DNA of 64,000 bases from Arthrobacter sp. 9AX (GCF_902506095.1 NZ_LR733293.1:3547138-3611137); one strand, 5' to 3'. Counted from the first letter of the stretch, positions 1-8,711 are shown. Made by a program: numbers and translations. Notes: generated from the letters alone by a model not told the origin.

Positions 1-60
1 CCCCAACGCCCCATCACCTCCCGCACGTTTTCCCCGACGCCCCATCACCTCCCGCAGCCT
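1..60. repeat. Two tandem ~31-bp intergenic repeat units
   Basis: The block CGCCCCATCACCTCCCGCA occurs at about 7 and again at 38, a 31-bp period. Read on the minus strand the unit resembles GGTGATGGGGCGTCGGGG followed by AAAACG. That is related to the 32-bp units at 35742 and 21874. No gene is visible in 1-179 apart from the downstream end of the minus-strand flavoprotein gene. The array may begin before the window. Confidence 0.6.
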
Positions 61-179
61 GACCGCCGAAGGCGGGTGCCGCCGTCGTACGTTCCTGCCC
101 CCAACGCCCGCTCACCAACCACCCGGCCGGGGCCCTGGGGGTCCGGGTGTGCATGGGCCGCTGGTTTTCCTGGTGCGGG

Positions 180-1562
180 TCAGCTGGTGCCGGAACGGCC
201 ATGCGCCAGGCCGGTGGGGAAACCTATGAACACCGGCTCGGGCGCGGCGCAGCAGCCGCTCCCCGCGGACTCGGCGTTCGCAGAGGCTGGCGCCGGGACG
301 TCGCAGCTGGTGCCGGCATCGGTGGAGCAGACCCCGGTGTCGGGCAGTTCGAGCTGGATGGTGTCGGCGGCTTCCTGGTCTCCGGCGAGGGCGGCCACCA
401 CGGAGCGGACCTGTTCGTAGCCGGTGGCCAGCAGGAACGTCGGTGCGCGGCCGTACGACTTCATGCCCACGATATAAAGGTCCTTGTCCGGGTGGGCCAG
501 GAGCTTGGCGCCGTGCGGCGGGACGGTGCCGCACGAGTGGAATTCAGGGTCAATCAGCGGACCGAGTTCCAGCGGCGCTTCGATGGCCGGGTCAAGGTTG
601 AGCCGGAGTTCGCGCAGGATGTTCAGGTCCGGGCGGAAGCCTGTGCAGGGAATGACGACGTCGGCCTCGAGGGTTCGTCCGTCGACGGCCTCGACAGCCA
701 CGTGCGAGGGCAGGGTCTTCAGTGAGCTGATGCCGAAGCCAGTGTGCAGTTCGACTTTTCCTGCCTCAACGAGCCGGCGGACGCGGGCGCCGAGCTGGCC
801 CCGCGCAGGCAGCCCGTCTGCATCCCCGCCACCATAGACCTTCCCGGCCGAAGCGCCGCGGACGGCCCAAAGGATGCGGGTGTCCGGCTCTTCCTTGGCG
901 AGGTCCGCGAGGCTGATGAGGGTGTTGGCGGCCGAGTGCCCGGCGCCCACCACCAGGACCCGGCGGCCGGCAAAGGCTGCGCGGTCCCTGCCGGTGACAT
1001 CCGGAAGAGGGGCCGAAATCCGGTCCGCTGCCGCTTCCTCACCGATGGCGGGCAGCCCGGAGGTCCCCAGCGGGTTGCGGCGGGACCAGGTGCCGGAGGC
1101 GTCGATGACCGCGGCGACCGTGTGGTCGCGGGTTTCACCGTCCGCGTGCTCCACCCGGACGGTGAACGCGGTGGTATCGCGGTCCTTGACGTGGGTCTTG
1201 TCCAGGCCTTGCCGGGTGACGGCGATGACGCGGGCGCCGGTTTGCAGCCGCGACGCGACCTGCGGCAGCGCCGCCAGCGGGGCGAGGTAGTTGTCGATGA
1301 GTTCGCCGCCGTAAGGAAGGGCAGTGGGGCGGGGCGGCTCCCAGCCGGTGGGTTCGAGCAGGCGGAGGGCGGCGGCGTCGAGGTTGAACCGCCAAGGTGA
1401 GAACAGACGGATGTGGCGCCATTGCTCGATGGCCGCGCCCGCCGTCGTACCCGTCTCGAAGACCAGCGGCTCCAGGCCGCGCTCGAGCAGGTGGGCGGCG
1501 GCGGCCAGGCCCACGGGCCCGGCGCCAATGACTGCAACGGGAAGGCGCTTCACTGCGTCCAT
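180..1562 (-). CDS. ArsO-like FAD/NAD(P)-dependent oxidoreductase of an arsenic cluster
   Basis: A 460-residue flavoprotein. The N-terminal dinucleotide-binding motif GAGPVG lies at residues 13-18, and a second Rossmann motif (VGAGHSA) near residue 200 would bind NAD(P)H. This two-nucleotide-domain layout matches flavin monooxygenase-like and thioredoxin-reductase-like proteins that accompany arsC genes (ArsO family). The tail is cysteine-rich (GVCSTDAGTSCD, then GCC) and might bind As(III), which is inference. The start is the ATG at 1562 behind GAGGA. It lies 62 bp downstream of arsC on the same strand and is probably cotranscribed. The true substrate is unknown. Confidence 0.8.
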   Translation of the reverse strand: MDAVKRLPVAVIGAGPVGLAAAAHLLERGLEPLVFETGTTAGAAIEQWRHIRLFSPWRFNLDAAALRLLEPTGWEPPRPTALPYGGELIDNYLAPLAALPQVASRLQTGARVIAVTRQGLDKTHVKDRDTTAFTVRVEHADGETRDHTVAAVIDASGTWSRRNPLGTSGLPAIGEEAAADRISAPLPDVTGRDRAAFAGRRVLVVGAGHSAANTLISLADLAKEEPDTRILWAVRGASAGKVYGGGDADGLPARGQLGARVRRLVEAGKVELHTGFGISSLKTLPSHVAVEAVDGRTLEADVVIPCTGFRPDLNILRELRLNLDPAIEAPLELGPLIDPEFHSCGTVPPHGAKLLAHPDKDLYIVGMKSYGRAPTFLLATGYEQVRSVVAALAGDQEAADTIQLELPDTGVCSTDAGTSCDVPAPASANAESAGSGCCAAPEPVFIGFPTGLAHGRSGTS

Positions 1563-1624
1563 GCTGTCCTCAGTTCATTCGTGGGTTTGCGGCCGGCCGG
1601 GCCAAGTAGGTAGCGCCAGGCGTG

Positions 1625-2041
1625 TTAGGCGGGGATCAGGGATTCGATCAGGGCCTCGATGCGGGTCTTGATCTGGTCGCGGATGGGGCGGACGGATTCG
1701 ACGCCCTTGCCCGCCGGGTCTTCCAGCACCCAGTCCTCGTAGCGCTTGCCCGGGAAGTAGGGGCATTCGTCACCGCAGCCCATGGTGATCACCACGTCCG
1801 ATTCCTTCACAGCCTCGGTGGTGAGGACCTTGGGGACCTCGGCGGACATGTCGATGCCCACCTCCGCCATGGCTTCGACGGCGGCGGTGTTGATGGAGTC
1901 TGCGGGCTGGGATCCGGCGGAACGGACCTCGATCCTGCCCTGGCCAAGGGTGGTGAGGAAGGCTGCGGCCATCTGGGAGCGCCCGGCGTTGTGGACGCAG
2001 ACGAACAGGACGGAGGGCTTCTTGGCGGTTTCGGTGCTCAT
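1625..2041 (-). CDS. arsC: Arsenate reductase, LMW-phosphatase fold
   Basis: A 138-residue cytosolic enzyme that reduces arsenate to arsenite. The anion-binding loop CVHNAGR (CX5R) is at residues 15-21, followed by SQMAAAF. A second cysteine pair sits in the MGCGDECPYFPGKRYEDW segment and is typical of actinobacterial ArsC, which uses thioredoxin or mycothiol/mycoredoxin. I cannot tell which electron donor applies. The frame extends upstream to 2083, but the ATG at 2041 has AGGAG at proper spacing and begins the conserved family N-terminus, so I chose it. It lies between the ArsO-like gene and the arsR-arsC fusion on the same strand. Confidence 0.93.
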   Translation of the reverse strand: MSTETAKKPSVLFVCVHNAGRSQMAAAFLTTLGQGRIEVRSAGSQPADSINTAAVEAMAEVGIDMSAEVPKVLTTEAVKESDVVITMGCGDECPYFPGKRYEDWVLEDPAGKGVESVRPIRDQIKTRIEALIESLIPA

Positions 2042-2160
2042 TACTTTGCTCCTGAATCGGGGGACGGTGATGGTTCCGCGCACACACCCTGCATCAAATA
2101 TTGATGTTGATCGATGCAGGAAGTATCGGACAGTACATTGATGCTTGTCAATATCGTGCG

Positions 2161-2832
2161 TCAGGCGGCGTGCATCCGCGGCGCGAAGTCTTTGACGCGG
2201 CTGGAGATGTCAGCGAAGGCGTTTTCGAAGGCTTCCTCCGTGTTGATTCGCAAGGGATCGGGGACGGACCAGTGGATGCCGCCGAGGGTGGTGAGTTCCT
2301 CGTGGGCGTTGTCGCAGACGGTGACCACGAAGTCGCCGCCAGCCACCTCTTCGAGCCTGCGCGGCGGAACGTCAGGGAGGTCCACTCCGTGACGGCGGGC
2401 GACGTCGATGGCCCCTTGGGCGATCCGCTCCGCCGGGTGTGTCCCCGCCGAGGTGGACGGAATCCCGCTGGCTTGTTGCCAGAGGGCGGCGGCGATCTGG
2501 GAGCGGGCACTGTTGTGCGTGCAGACGAACAGGATCCGGGTGGCGGCGTGTTCGGCGCCGGGGGCGAGGCCCTCCAGCGCACCCGGCGCGAGGCGGATGT
2601 AGCTGCGGCGCTTGTCGGCTTCGGAGCGGTGCCGGGTTGCGAGGCCCGCGGCTTCGAGGGTGCGCAGATGGTGTGCCAGGAGGTTCGACGGCATGCCCAG
2701 TTCGGCCTGGAGCTCTGTTGGGGAGAAGTCGCCGAGGGTCAGCAGGTCCACGATTCGCAGCCGGGCAGGATCGGCGAGCGCCGCGTGCTTGGCCACCCGG
2801 GCCTGGAACATCTCCACTGAATCAGTTTTCAT
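2161..2832 (-). CDS. ArsR-type repressor fused to an ArsC-like phosphatase domain
   Basis: A 223-residue fusion. Residues about 8-85 are an ArsR/SmtB winged helix (DPARLRIVDLL, then LLAHHLRTLEAAGL as recognition region). Residues about 97-223 form a low-molecular-weight phosphatase/arsenate reductase domain whose loop CTHNSAR is at 104-110. The fusion suggests one protein that senses arsenic and also reduces arsenate or binds anions. The open frame reaches 3168, but that extension overlaps the divergent aquaporin gene. The ATG at 2832 (MKTDSVEMF) fits the domain start. No good ribosome site precedes it, so a nearly leaderless message is possible. It is divergent from the aquaporin gene across 46 bp. 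Confidence 0.88.
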   Translation of the reverse strand: MKTDSVEMFQARVAKHAALADPARLRIVDLLTLGDFSPTELQAELGMPSNLLAHHLRTLEAAGLATRHRSEADKRRSYIRLAPGALEGLAPGAEHAATRILFVCTHNSARSQIAAALWQQASGIPSTSAGTHPAERIAQGAIDVARRHGVDLPDVPPRRLEEVAGGDFVVTVCDNAHEELTTLGGIHWSVPDPLRINTEEAFENAFADISSRVKDFAPRMHAA

Positions 2833-2833
2833 T

Positions 2834-2853
2834 GACTCAATTTTGACTGAGTT
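2834..2853. promoter_or_regulatory. Candidate arsenic-responsive operator between divergent genes
   Basis: The 46-bp divergent spacer holds an imperfect inverted repeat: GACTCA at 2834-2839 and TGAGTT at 2848-2853, eight bases apart. A site here could control both the arsR-arsC fusion and the aquaporin gene. The only support is symmetry and position. Confidence 0.35.
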
Positions 2854-2878
2854 AGTTTCTTGGATCAAGCTTGTTGGC

Positions 2879-3643
2879 ATGACAACCAGCCAGCCACCGC
2901 TGTGGCGCCGCGCCGTTTCCGAGTTCCTTGGCACCAGCCTGCTCGTGATGACCGTTGTGGGCTCCGGAATCATGGCGCAGCAGCTCTCCCCGAACGACGT
3001 CGGGCTGCAGCTTCTGCAGAACAGCACCGCGACCGTGCTGGGACTGACCGTCCTGATCCTGGCGTTCGGGCCCGTCAGCGGCGCGCACTTCAACCCTGCT
3101 GTCTCGCTGGTGGACTGGATCCTGGGGCGGCGCAGCGGGACCGGGCTGACGCTGGCAGAGCTCGGCACCTATGTGGCTGCCCAGATCCTCGGCGCCATCA
3201 GCGGCAGCGTCATCGCGAATGCGATGTTTGAGGTGGGAACCTCCATCTCCGGCAAGGACCGGGCCACCGGTGGGCATCTGCTGGGCGAAGTCGTTGCGAC
3301 GGCGGGACTCATCCTGCTGGTTTTCTCCCTCGCCGCCACCAAGCGGGGCATCCTTGCCGCGCCGGCGGTGGGCGCCTACATCGGTGCCGCCTATTGGTTT
3401 ACGTCCTCGACGTCGTTCGCGAACCCGGCCGTGACCGTGGGCCGTATCTTCAGCGACACTTTCGCCGGCATCGCACCGGCCTCCGCGCCCTCGTTCGTTC
3501 TCGCGCAGCTCCTCGGCGCGGCCGCAGGGTTGGGCCTTTTGCTCCTCCTGTTCCCCTTCGCGTCCCGTGCTGCGGACGACGTCGTCCTCCCGCACGAGGT
3601 GGGCGGGTCCCCGCTCACCGGACCAGCCCGGCGACGAGATTGA
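2879..3643 (+). CDS. Aquaporin/MIP-family channel (AqpS-like arsenite exit route)
   Basis: A 254-residue integral membrane channel of the MIP family. Both pore motifs are present: NPA at 72-74 (HFNPAVSL) and NPA at 182-184 (FANPAVTVGR). Uncharged arsenite can pass through such channels. In Sinorhizobium meliloti an aquaporin (AqpS) in the ars operon takes the place of an arsenite pump, and this gene's position divergent from arsR-arsC suggests the same role here. The start is the ATG at 2879; the upstream extension of the frame overlaps the divergent regulator and is rejected. Its 3' end overlaps the convergent DUF1345 gene by 29 bp. Confidence 0.87.
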   Translation: MTTSQPPLWRRAVSEFLGTSLLVMTVVGSGIMAQQLSPNDVGLQLLQNSTATVLGLTVLILAFGPVSGAHFNPAVSLVDWILGRRSGTGLTLAELGTYVAAQILGAISGSVIANAMFEVGTSISGKDRATGGHLLGEVVATAGLILLVFSLAATKRGILAAPAVGAYIGAAYWFTSSTSFANPAVTVGRIFSDTFAGIAPASAPSFVLAQLLGAAAGLGLLLLLFPFASRAADDVVLPHEVGGSPLTGPARRRD

Positions 3644-4265
3644 TGGTGGTGGCAAGGACGATGGTGCCCAGCACGTAGGAGAGCAGTGCCTGGCGCAACA
3701 CGGTATAGCGCGTGGCGTCCGTGGTCAGGCTGGTGTCGGAGACCTGGAATGTCATGCCGATGGTGAATGCCAGATAGGCGAAGTCGGCGTATTTGGGCGG
3801 CCGTTCCTTGTTGAAGTCCACTCCGTTGTTGTCCTGGAAGTAGAGGGTGGCGTACCGGAGCGTGAAGAGCGTATGGACCAGGAGCCAGGAGAGGACCACG
3901 CTCGCCAGGGCAAGGCCGATGATGGCGGCTTTGGTACCACCCTCCTCGGATCCGGCGTCGAAAAGGATAAGCGCGACGCCGCCGAAGCTGCTCACCGTGG
4001 CCACCAGCACCAAGAGATCCGCGGCAATTCGTCCCGGATCCTCCCGGAGCGCGTGGGCGGCGGTGCCCGCGGCGTCGAGGCGCCCGATGGCGGACCACAC
4101 CCAGACCAGGTAGATGAGCGATGCGGCCGCCCAGCCGAGGGCCGGCGCGTAGGCCCATGAGGCGAGAAGCCCCACAGCCATCCCGACGGAGGCACCTCCT
4201 GCCGCCATCACCACCAGTCGGACCCGGGTGCTGTGGACGGGTTTGCTGAATTGCTGCGTGCTCAT
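3615..4265 (-). CDS. DUF1345 family integral membrane protein
   Basis: A 216-residue protein with about five hydrophobic segments and the DUF1345 signature block (HTLFTLRYATLYFQ, then DFAYLAFTIGMTFQVSD and LRQALLSYVLGT). The family has no established function. It overlaps the convergent aquaporin gene at its 3' end. The start is the ATG at 4265. Nothing links it specifically to arsenic or molybdate. Confidence 0.85.
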   Translation of the reverse strand: MSTQQFSKPVHSTRVRLVVMAAGGASVGMAVGLLASWAYAPALGWAAASLIYLVWVWSAIGRLDAAGTAAHALREDPGRIAADLLVLVATVSSFGGVALILFDAGSEEGGTKAAIIGLALASVVLSWLLVHTLFTLRYATLYFQDNNGVDFNKERPPKYADFAYLAFTIGMTFQVSDTSLTTDATRYTVLRQALLSYVLGTIVLATTINLVAGLVR

Positions 4266-4410
4266 GGCCTGATCATGACAGCTGCAGCTGGGAGTCTGGG
4301 GGTTGGTGCCGAACGCCAGCGAAGCGGCATTTGCGCTGAGATGCGATGGTCATATTCGGATCTGCGGCCCATTCTGCCGGAAAAATCCGCAAATAGGAGA
4401 TCATTGACCC

Positions 4411-4820
4411 ATGCCAAAGATTCGCATATCAGAAGCTGCACGTTTCCTCGGGGTCAGCGACGACACCGTGCGCGGTGGACCGAGACCGGCATCCTGACTC
4501 CGGTGAAGGACGACTCCGGCCGCCAGGCCGTTGACGGACTCGAACTGGCACAGCTTGCCCGCACCCAGGCGCACCTGCCCGAGGACCCTGCGCGGGTGGG
4601 CAGTTCGGCGCGCAACCGCTTCGTCGGGCTCGTCACCGGGATCACTTCGGACAAAGTCATGGCACAGGTTGAGCTGCAGTGCGGGCCCTTCCGTGTGGTG
4701 TCGCTGATGAGCAGCGAAGCCGTCCGTGAGCTGGGCCTGGAGCCTGGATCGGTGGCCACCGCCGTGGTCAAGGCAACCACCGTCATCATCGAAACACCCC
4801 AGGGAAAGAGCATCATATGA
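4411..4820 (+). pseudogene. MerR-like HTH/TOBE molybdate-responsive regulator with a frameshift
   Basis: The ATG at 4411, behind AGGAGA at 4395, opens MPKIRISEAARFLGVSDDTV, a MerR/excisionase-type helix-turn-helix. At 4470-4476 the text reads gtgcgcggtgg where one further C would give TVRRWTETGIL. The frame then continues without a break to 4820. With one base restored the product would be 136 residues: HTH at 3-40 and a molybdate-binding TOBE/Mop domain at about 70-136 (NRFVGLVTGITSDKVMAQVEL). The gene overlaps modA by 4 bp, so it is the lead gene of the mod operon. It is either a real inactivating mutation or a sequencing error. Confidence 0.85.
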
Positions 4821-5614
4821 CCATCAGGCGCATCGCCGCGCTGCTGGCGGCCGGCGCTTTGGCCGCCGGCCTGGCCGGTTGCACCTCCGCTATCCCTGCG
4901 GCGACCAATTCCGCGAGCTCCGGCGAAGGCGCCAAACTGACCGGCACGGTCACCGTCTTCGCCGCGGCCTCGCTGAAGGCAACCTTCACGAAGATCGCTT
5001 CCGAGTTCGAGTCCGCAAACCCCGGCACCAAAGTCACGCTGAACTTCGCGGGCTCCTCGGACCTGGTCACCCAGATCACCCAGGGCGCCCCGGCGGATGT
5101 GTTCGCCTCGGCCGACACCAGGAACATGGACAAGCTCGAGGACGCGAATCTCATCGACGGAACGGCGGAAAACTTCGCCACCAACGTCCTGGAAATCGCC
5201 GTACCGCCGGCCAACCCTGCCTCCATCAGCTCCTTTGCAGACCTGGCCAAACCCGGGGTGAAGGTGGTGGTGTGCGCGCCGCAGGTGCCGTGTGGTTCCG
5301 CCACGGAGACCGTGGAAAAAGCCGCCGGGACCACGCTGTCCCCGGTCAGCGAAGAATCCTCGGTCACCGACGTGCTGGGCAAGGTCACCTCCGGCGAGGC
5401 CGACGCCGGGCTCGTCTACGTCACGGACATCAAGACCGCAGGAGACAAGGTCGAAGGCATCCCGTTCACGGAATCGAACAGTGCCGTCAACACCTACCCG
5501 ATCGCCACAGTGGGAGCCAGCACCAACAAGGACCTTGCCAAGGCCTTCATGGCCGCCGTCACTGGCAGCTCCGGCAAGAAGGTCCTGACCGATGCCGGAT
5601 TCGGCGCCCCCTGA
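4817..5614 (+). CDS. modA: Molybdate ABC transporter substrate-binding lipoprotein
   Basis: A 265-residue extracytoplasmic binding protein for molybdate (or tungstate). It has a lipoprotein signal with lipobox LAGC (Cys22). The family core follows: TVFAAASLKATFTKIASEFE, then NFAGSSDLVTQI and GAPADVFASAD. The start ATG at 4817 overlaps the stop of the upstream regulator (ATGA), which indicates translational coupling. modB follows directly. The family and the modABC order make the assignment firm. Confidence 0.95.
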   Translation: MTIRRIAALLAAGALAAGLAGCTSAIPAATNSASSGEGAKLTGTVTVFAAASLKATFTKIASEFESANPGTKVTLNFAGSSDLVTQITQGAPADVFASADTRNMDKLEDANLIDGTAENFATNVLEIAVPPANPASISSFADLAKPGVKVVVCAPQVPCGSATETVEKAAGTTLSPVSEESSVTDVLGKVTSGEADAGLVYVTDIKTAGDKVEGIPFTESNSAVNTYPIATVGASTNKDLAKAFMAAVTGSSGKKVLTDAGFGAP

Positions 5615-5621
5615 GGACACC

Positions 5622-6443
5622 ATGACGCAACGCAGCGGCACCGCATACACCGGCGTTCCGCCGTGGATTTACGCCATCGCAGCAGCAGGGGCCCTGTTTG
5701 TCCTGCTGCCGCTGGCGGCCATGGTGGCCAAGGTCAACTGGCCCCAGTTCATCCCGCTGGTCACCTCCGAATCCTCACTCACCGCCCTGGGCCTGAGCCT
5801 GCGCACCTCTGCGGCCAGCACCGCCCTGTGCATCGTCCTGGGGGTGCCCCTGGCCCTGGTCCTGGCCCGCGGAACCTTCCCGGGGCAGCGGCTCCTCCGC
5901 GCCTTCGTCCTGCTGCCCCTGGTGCTTCCACCCGTCGTCGGCGGTATTGCGCTGCTGTACACGTTCGGGCGCCAGGGACTCCTCGGGAAGACCCTCGAAG
6001 TGGCGGGGATCCAGATCGCCTTCTCCACCACCGCCGTGGTGCTGGCCCAGACTTTCGTTGCCCTGCCGTTCCTGGTTGTCAGCCTCGAAGGCGCGCTGCG
6101 CACGGCCGGCACGAAGTACGAGGCCGTGGCCGCGACGCTCGGCGCACGCCCGGGCACCGTCCTGCGCCGGGTCACCCTCCCCCTGGTGATCCCCGGACTG
6201 GCATCGGGTGCCGTGCTGTCCTTCGCACGATGCCTCGGCGAATTCGGCGCCACCCTCACCTTCGCCGGCAGCCTCCAGGGCGTGACCCGCACCCTTCCGC
6301 TGGAAATCTACCTGCAGCGCGAAACCGACGCCGACGCAGCCGTCGCCCTCTCACTGGTCCTAGTCGCCGTGGCCGTGGCCGTCGTCGGGCTTTCATTCGG
6401 GCGGCCCGGGGCCGCGAATGTTCCCGCAGGAGCGGCACCGTGA
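5622..6443 (+). CDS. modB: Molybdate ABC transporter permease
   Basis: A 273-residue inner-membrane permease with about six membrane segments. The EAA loop for contact with the ATPase is visible near residues 165-195 (YEAVAATLGARPGTVLRRVT). The frame could open at 5592, but that overlaps the end of modA. The ATG at 5622 (MTQRSGTAY) follows GAGGA and leaves an 8-bp gap after modA. The stop overlaps the modC start (GTGA). Confidence 0.94.
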   Translation: MTQRSGTAYTGVPPWIYAIAAAGALFVLLPLAAMVAKVNWPQFIPLVTSESSLTALGLSLRTSAASTALCIVLGVPLALVLARGTFPGQRLLRAFVLLPLVLPPVVGGIALLYTFGRQGLLGKTLEVAGIQIAFSTTAVVLAQTFVALPFLVVSLEGALRTAGTKYEAVAATLGARPGTVLRRVTLPLVIPGLASGAVLSFARCLGEFGATLTFAGSLQGVTRTLPLEIYLQRETDADAAVALSLVLVAVAVAVVGLSFGRPGAANVPAGAAP

Positions 6444-7489
6444 CCTTCCAGCTCGACGCCACCCTCCACAGCCGGGACTTCGAGGTCTCCCTCACTCTTG
6501 GGCCGGCCGAAACCGTCGCTGTCCTCGGCCCCAACGGAGCCGGCAAATCAACACTGCTGTCCCTCATTGCCGGGCTGCTCCGCCCCGATACCGGCCACGC
6601 GTCGCTGGGAGACACGACACTTTTCAACCTCGGTGCGGGGCGGCACCACTTCGCTCCCCCGCACAGCAGGGGAACCGCGCTCCTGGCCCAGGAACCCCTG
6701 CTGTTCCCGCACCTGAGCGTGCTGGAGAACGTCGCCTTCGGGCCCCGCGCCTCCGGTGCCGCCCGCGCCGAGGCACACACCACGGCCCGGCACTGGCTCG
6801 GCGAAGTCGACGCCGCCGGGTTCGCTGACCGCAGACCCGCTCAACTCTCCGGCGGGCAGGCCCAGCGCGTCGCCGTAGCGCGCGCCCTGGCCACCGACCC
6901 CGAGCTGCTGCTGCTGGACGAACCGATGGCCGCACTGGACATCCACGCCGCGCCGCTGCTGCGGCGGCTGCTCAAACGCGTCCTCGCCAACCGCGGGGCC
7001 ATCATCATCACCCACGATGTCCTGGACGCCCTCATGCTCGCCGACCGCGTGATCGTCCTTGAGGGAGGCCGGATCACGGAGGAAGGGCCCACCCGGGACG
7101 TCCTGGGAAAGCCCCGCAGCAGGTTCGCGGCAGGGCTGGCCGGCCTGAACCTCCTCACGGGCACCATCACCGAGCACGGCCTGGCCACGGACGACGGATT
7201 GACCGTGGCCGCCCACCGGGACGAGACAGCAATTCCGGGCCAGGCGGGCGTCGCAGCCTTCCCGCCCTCAGCCGTATCCATCTTCCTCACCACCGAACAC
7301 GGCAGCCCGAGAAACACCTTCCGCGTGACGATCACGGACATGGAGCCGCACGGCGACCTGATCCGTGTGCGGGCCGGCGGGCTGTCCGCGGACATAACCC
7401 CCGCCGCCTCAGCAGACCTCGGCCTCACCCCGGGCACCGCGGCCTACTTCGTCATCAAAGCCGCGGCAATCTCCATCTACCCCGCCTGA
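6440..7489 (+). CDS. modC: Molybdate ABC transporter ATP-binding protein
   Basis: A 349-residue ATPase that drives molybdate uptake. Walker A GPNGAGKST is at 30-38, the ABC signature is LSGGQAQR, Walker B is LLLLDEP, and the switch histidine is in IIITHD. The last ~80 residues look like a molybdate-binding TOBE/Mop domain (GSPRNTFRVTITDMEPHGD). I chose the GTG at 6440 because it overlaps the modB stop and has AGGAG at 6428-6432. The long upstream frame is a shadow of modB. Confidence 0.93.
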   Translation: MTFQLDATLHSRDFEVSLTLGPAETVAVLGPNGAGKSTLLSLIAGLLRPDTGHASLGDTTLFNLGAGRHHFAPPHSRGTALLAQEPLLFPHLSVLENVAFGPRASGAARAEAHTTARHWLGEVDAAGFADRRPAQLSGGQAQRVAVARALATDPELLLLDEPMAALDIHAAPLLRRLLKRVLANRGAIIITHDVLDALMLADRVIVLEGGRITEEGPTRDVLGKPRSRFAAGLAGLNLLTGTITEHGLATDDGLTVAAHRDETAIPGQAGVAAFPPSAVSIFLTTEHGSPRNTFRVTITDMEPHGDLIRVRAGGLSADITPAASADLGLTPGTAAYFVIKAAAISIYPA

Positions 7490-7493
7490 GGCA

Positions 7494-7805
7494 ATGTCAG
7501 TGCCCGCCAGTACCGTTCACAACGTGACAGCGACAGCAATTGAAACCACCCTTCATACCCCCGTAGACGTCCGTTTTGTGTCGGGCCGGCCGTTGGCCGT
7601 CCGTTACGACGGCCGGATCTGGGTGGTCACTGGCGATCCCGTGCGCCGGCTCGCCGGAGACCTGCGGGAGATACAACGAACGGTTCAGCCCGGCGCTGAA
7701 CACTGGCGTGTGCAGGTGCTCCTGAGCTCAGCCTCGGCCCTGCGGACCTTCGATCTGCGCCACGATCCCGCTGGACAATGGCTCCTCGAATCCATCACGG
7801 ACTAA
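7494..7805 (+). CDS. Small conserved protein of unknown function
   Basis: A 103-residue soluble protein that I do not recognise by family. It contains VDVRFVSGRPLAVRYDGRIW and later QVLLSSASALRTFDLRHD, a beta-rich pattern like small actinobacterial DUF proteins. The ATG at 7494 lies 4 bp after the modC stop, so it may be the last gene of the mod operon. A hairpin with a T-rich tail follows at 7820. Confidence 0.6.
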   Translation: MSVPASTVHNVTATAIETTLHTPVDVRFVSGRPLAVRYDGRIWVVTGDPVRRLAGDLREIQRTVQPGAEHWRVQVLLSSASALRTFDLRHDPAGQWLLESITD

Positions 7806-7819
7806 GCTGCCACCCTCAG

Positions 7820-7850
7820 GGGAGCCCGCGGCGTTGGTGCCGGGGCTCCC
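7820..7850 (+). terminator. Stem-loop terminator after the mod operon
   Basis: GGGAGCCC (7820-7827) pairs with GGGCTCCC (7843-7850), followed by TCTTTG. It lies 15 bp after the stop of the last mod-operon gene. Confidence 0.6.
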
Positions 7851-7953
7851 TCTTTGTCCGGCGCGGAACCTGTGGTGTGGCCCGCTCTCAGGAATGCGGG
7901 TTAACATATGTCCTTTCAGTGGTGTTCCCGGCTTCCGGGAAGTTGGAGGGGTT

Positions 7954-8646
7954 GTGGACGGACGGTCGTTTCGTGTGCTCGCCCCGATGGCCGCCGGGGC
8001 CCTTCTCCTTGGTGGTACGACGGCGTGTTCCCCGGCGGGTGCCGAAGATCAGACGTCCGGAGACGCTCCGGTCAAGGTTGTGGTGATCGGGGATTCACTG
8101 AGCACGGGATACGGCACCTCGCCGGATCAGGCGTGGCCGCTGCTCCTTCAGCAGGCGCACCAAATCCAGGCGCGGACGGTCCAAGTCACCAATGCGGCCG
8201 AGAACGGCAGCGGCTACCTGGTTCCCGGGGATTACGGGAACACCTTCTCTACGGAAGTCCAGGCGGCAGTGGGGCCCGACGCCGACGTGGTGGTCTTCTT
8301 CGGGTCCGACAACGACTGGGCTGCAGACCCGGAGGACCTCCGCGAGGCTGCGGCATCAACGTTCGCCGCCGCTTCGGAGCTCGCACCGCAGGCTGTCCTC
8401 GTGGCCGTGGGCCCCCTGTCCGGCAGCGACGAGCCGGACCCGGCATTGGTTGGCGTGCGCGACTCTGCCGCTGCCGCGGCCCAGAACATGGGGGTGCAGT
8501 TCATCGATCCCATCGCGGACGGGTGGCTCAGCGGCGGCCGCGCCGACGTGCTGCTGGGACCGGACGGTGAGCATCCCAGTGACGCGGGCCAGGAGTTCCT
8601 GCGGGACAAGATGAAGGACATCCTTTCCGAGGCCGTGCCGGGCTGA
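7954..8646 (+). CDS. SGNH/GDSL-family hydrolase, exported lipoprotein
   Basis: About 230 residues from the GTG at 7954, which follows GGAGG at 7945-7949. A signal segment (VLAPMAAGALLLGGTTAC) ends in a weak lipobox. The catalytic Ser block is GDSLSTGYG, a GSDND segment stands in the position of the family GxND block, and the catalytic Asp/His block is DGEHPSDAG. Such enzymes cleave ester bonds in lipids or acylated polysaccharides; the substrate here is unknown. The frame is open from 7834, but that extension has no ribosome site. Confidence 0.82.
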   Translation: MDGRSFRVLAPMAAGALLLGGTTACSPAGAEDQTSGDAPVKVVVIGDSLSTGYGTSPDQAWPLLLQQAHQIQARTVQVTNAAENGSGYLVPGDYGNTFSTEVQAAVGPDADVVVFFGSDNDWAADPEDLREAAASTFAAASELAPQAVLVAVGPLSGSDEPDPALVGVRDSAAAAAQNMGVQFIDPIADGWLSGGRADVLLGPDGEHPSDAGQEFLRDKMKDILSEAVPG

Positions 8647-8711
8647 GCTGCCATGCCGGGTTCAAGGGCAGCACTTCCCTTCCGCGGGGCATCGAAGGCA
8701 CCGCACAGAAA

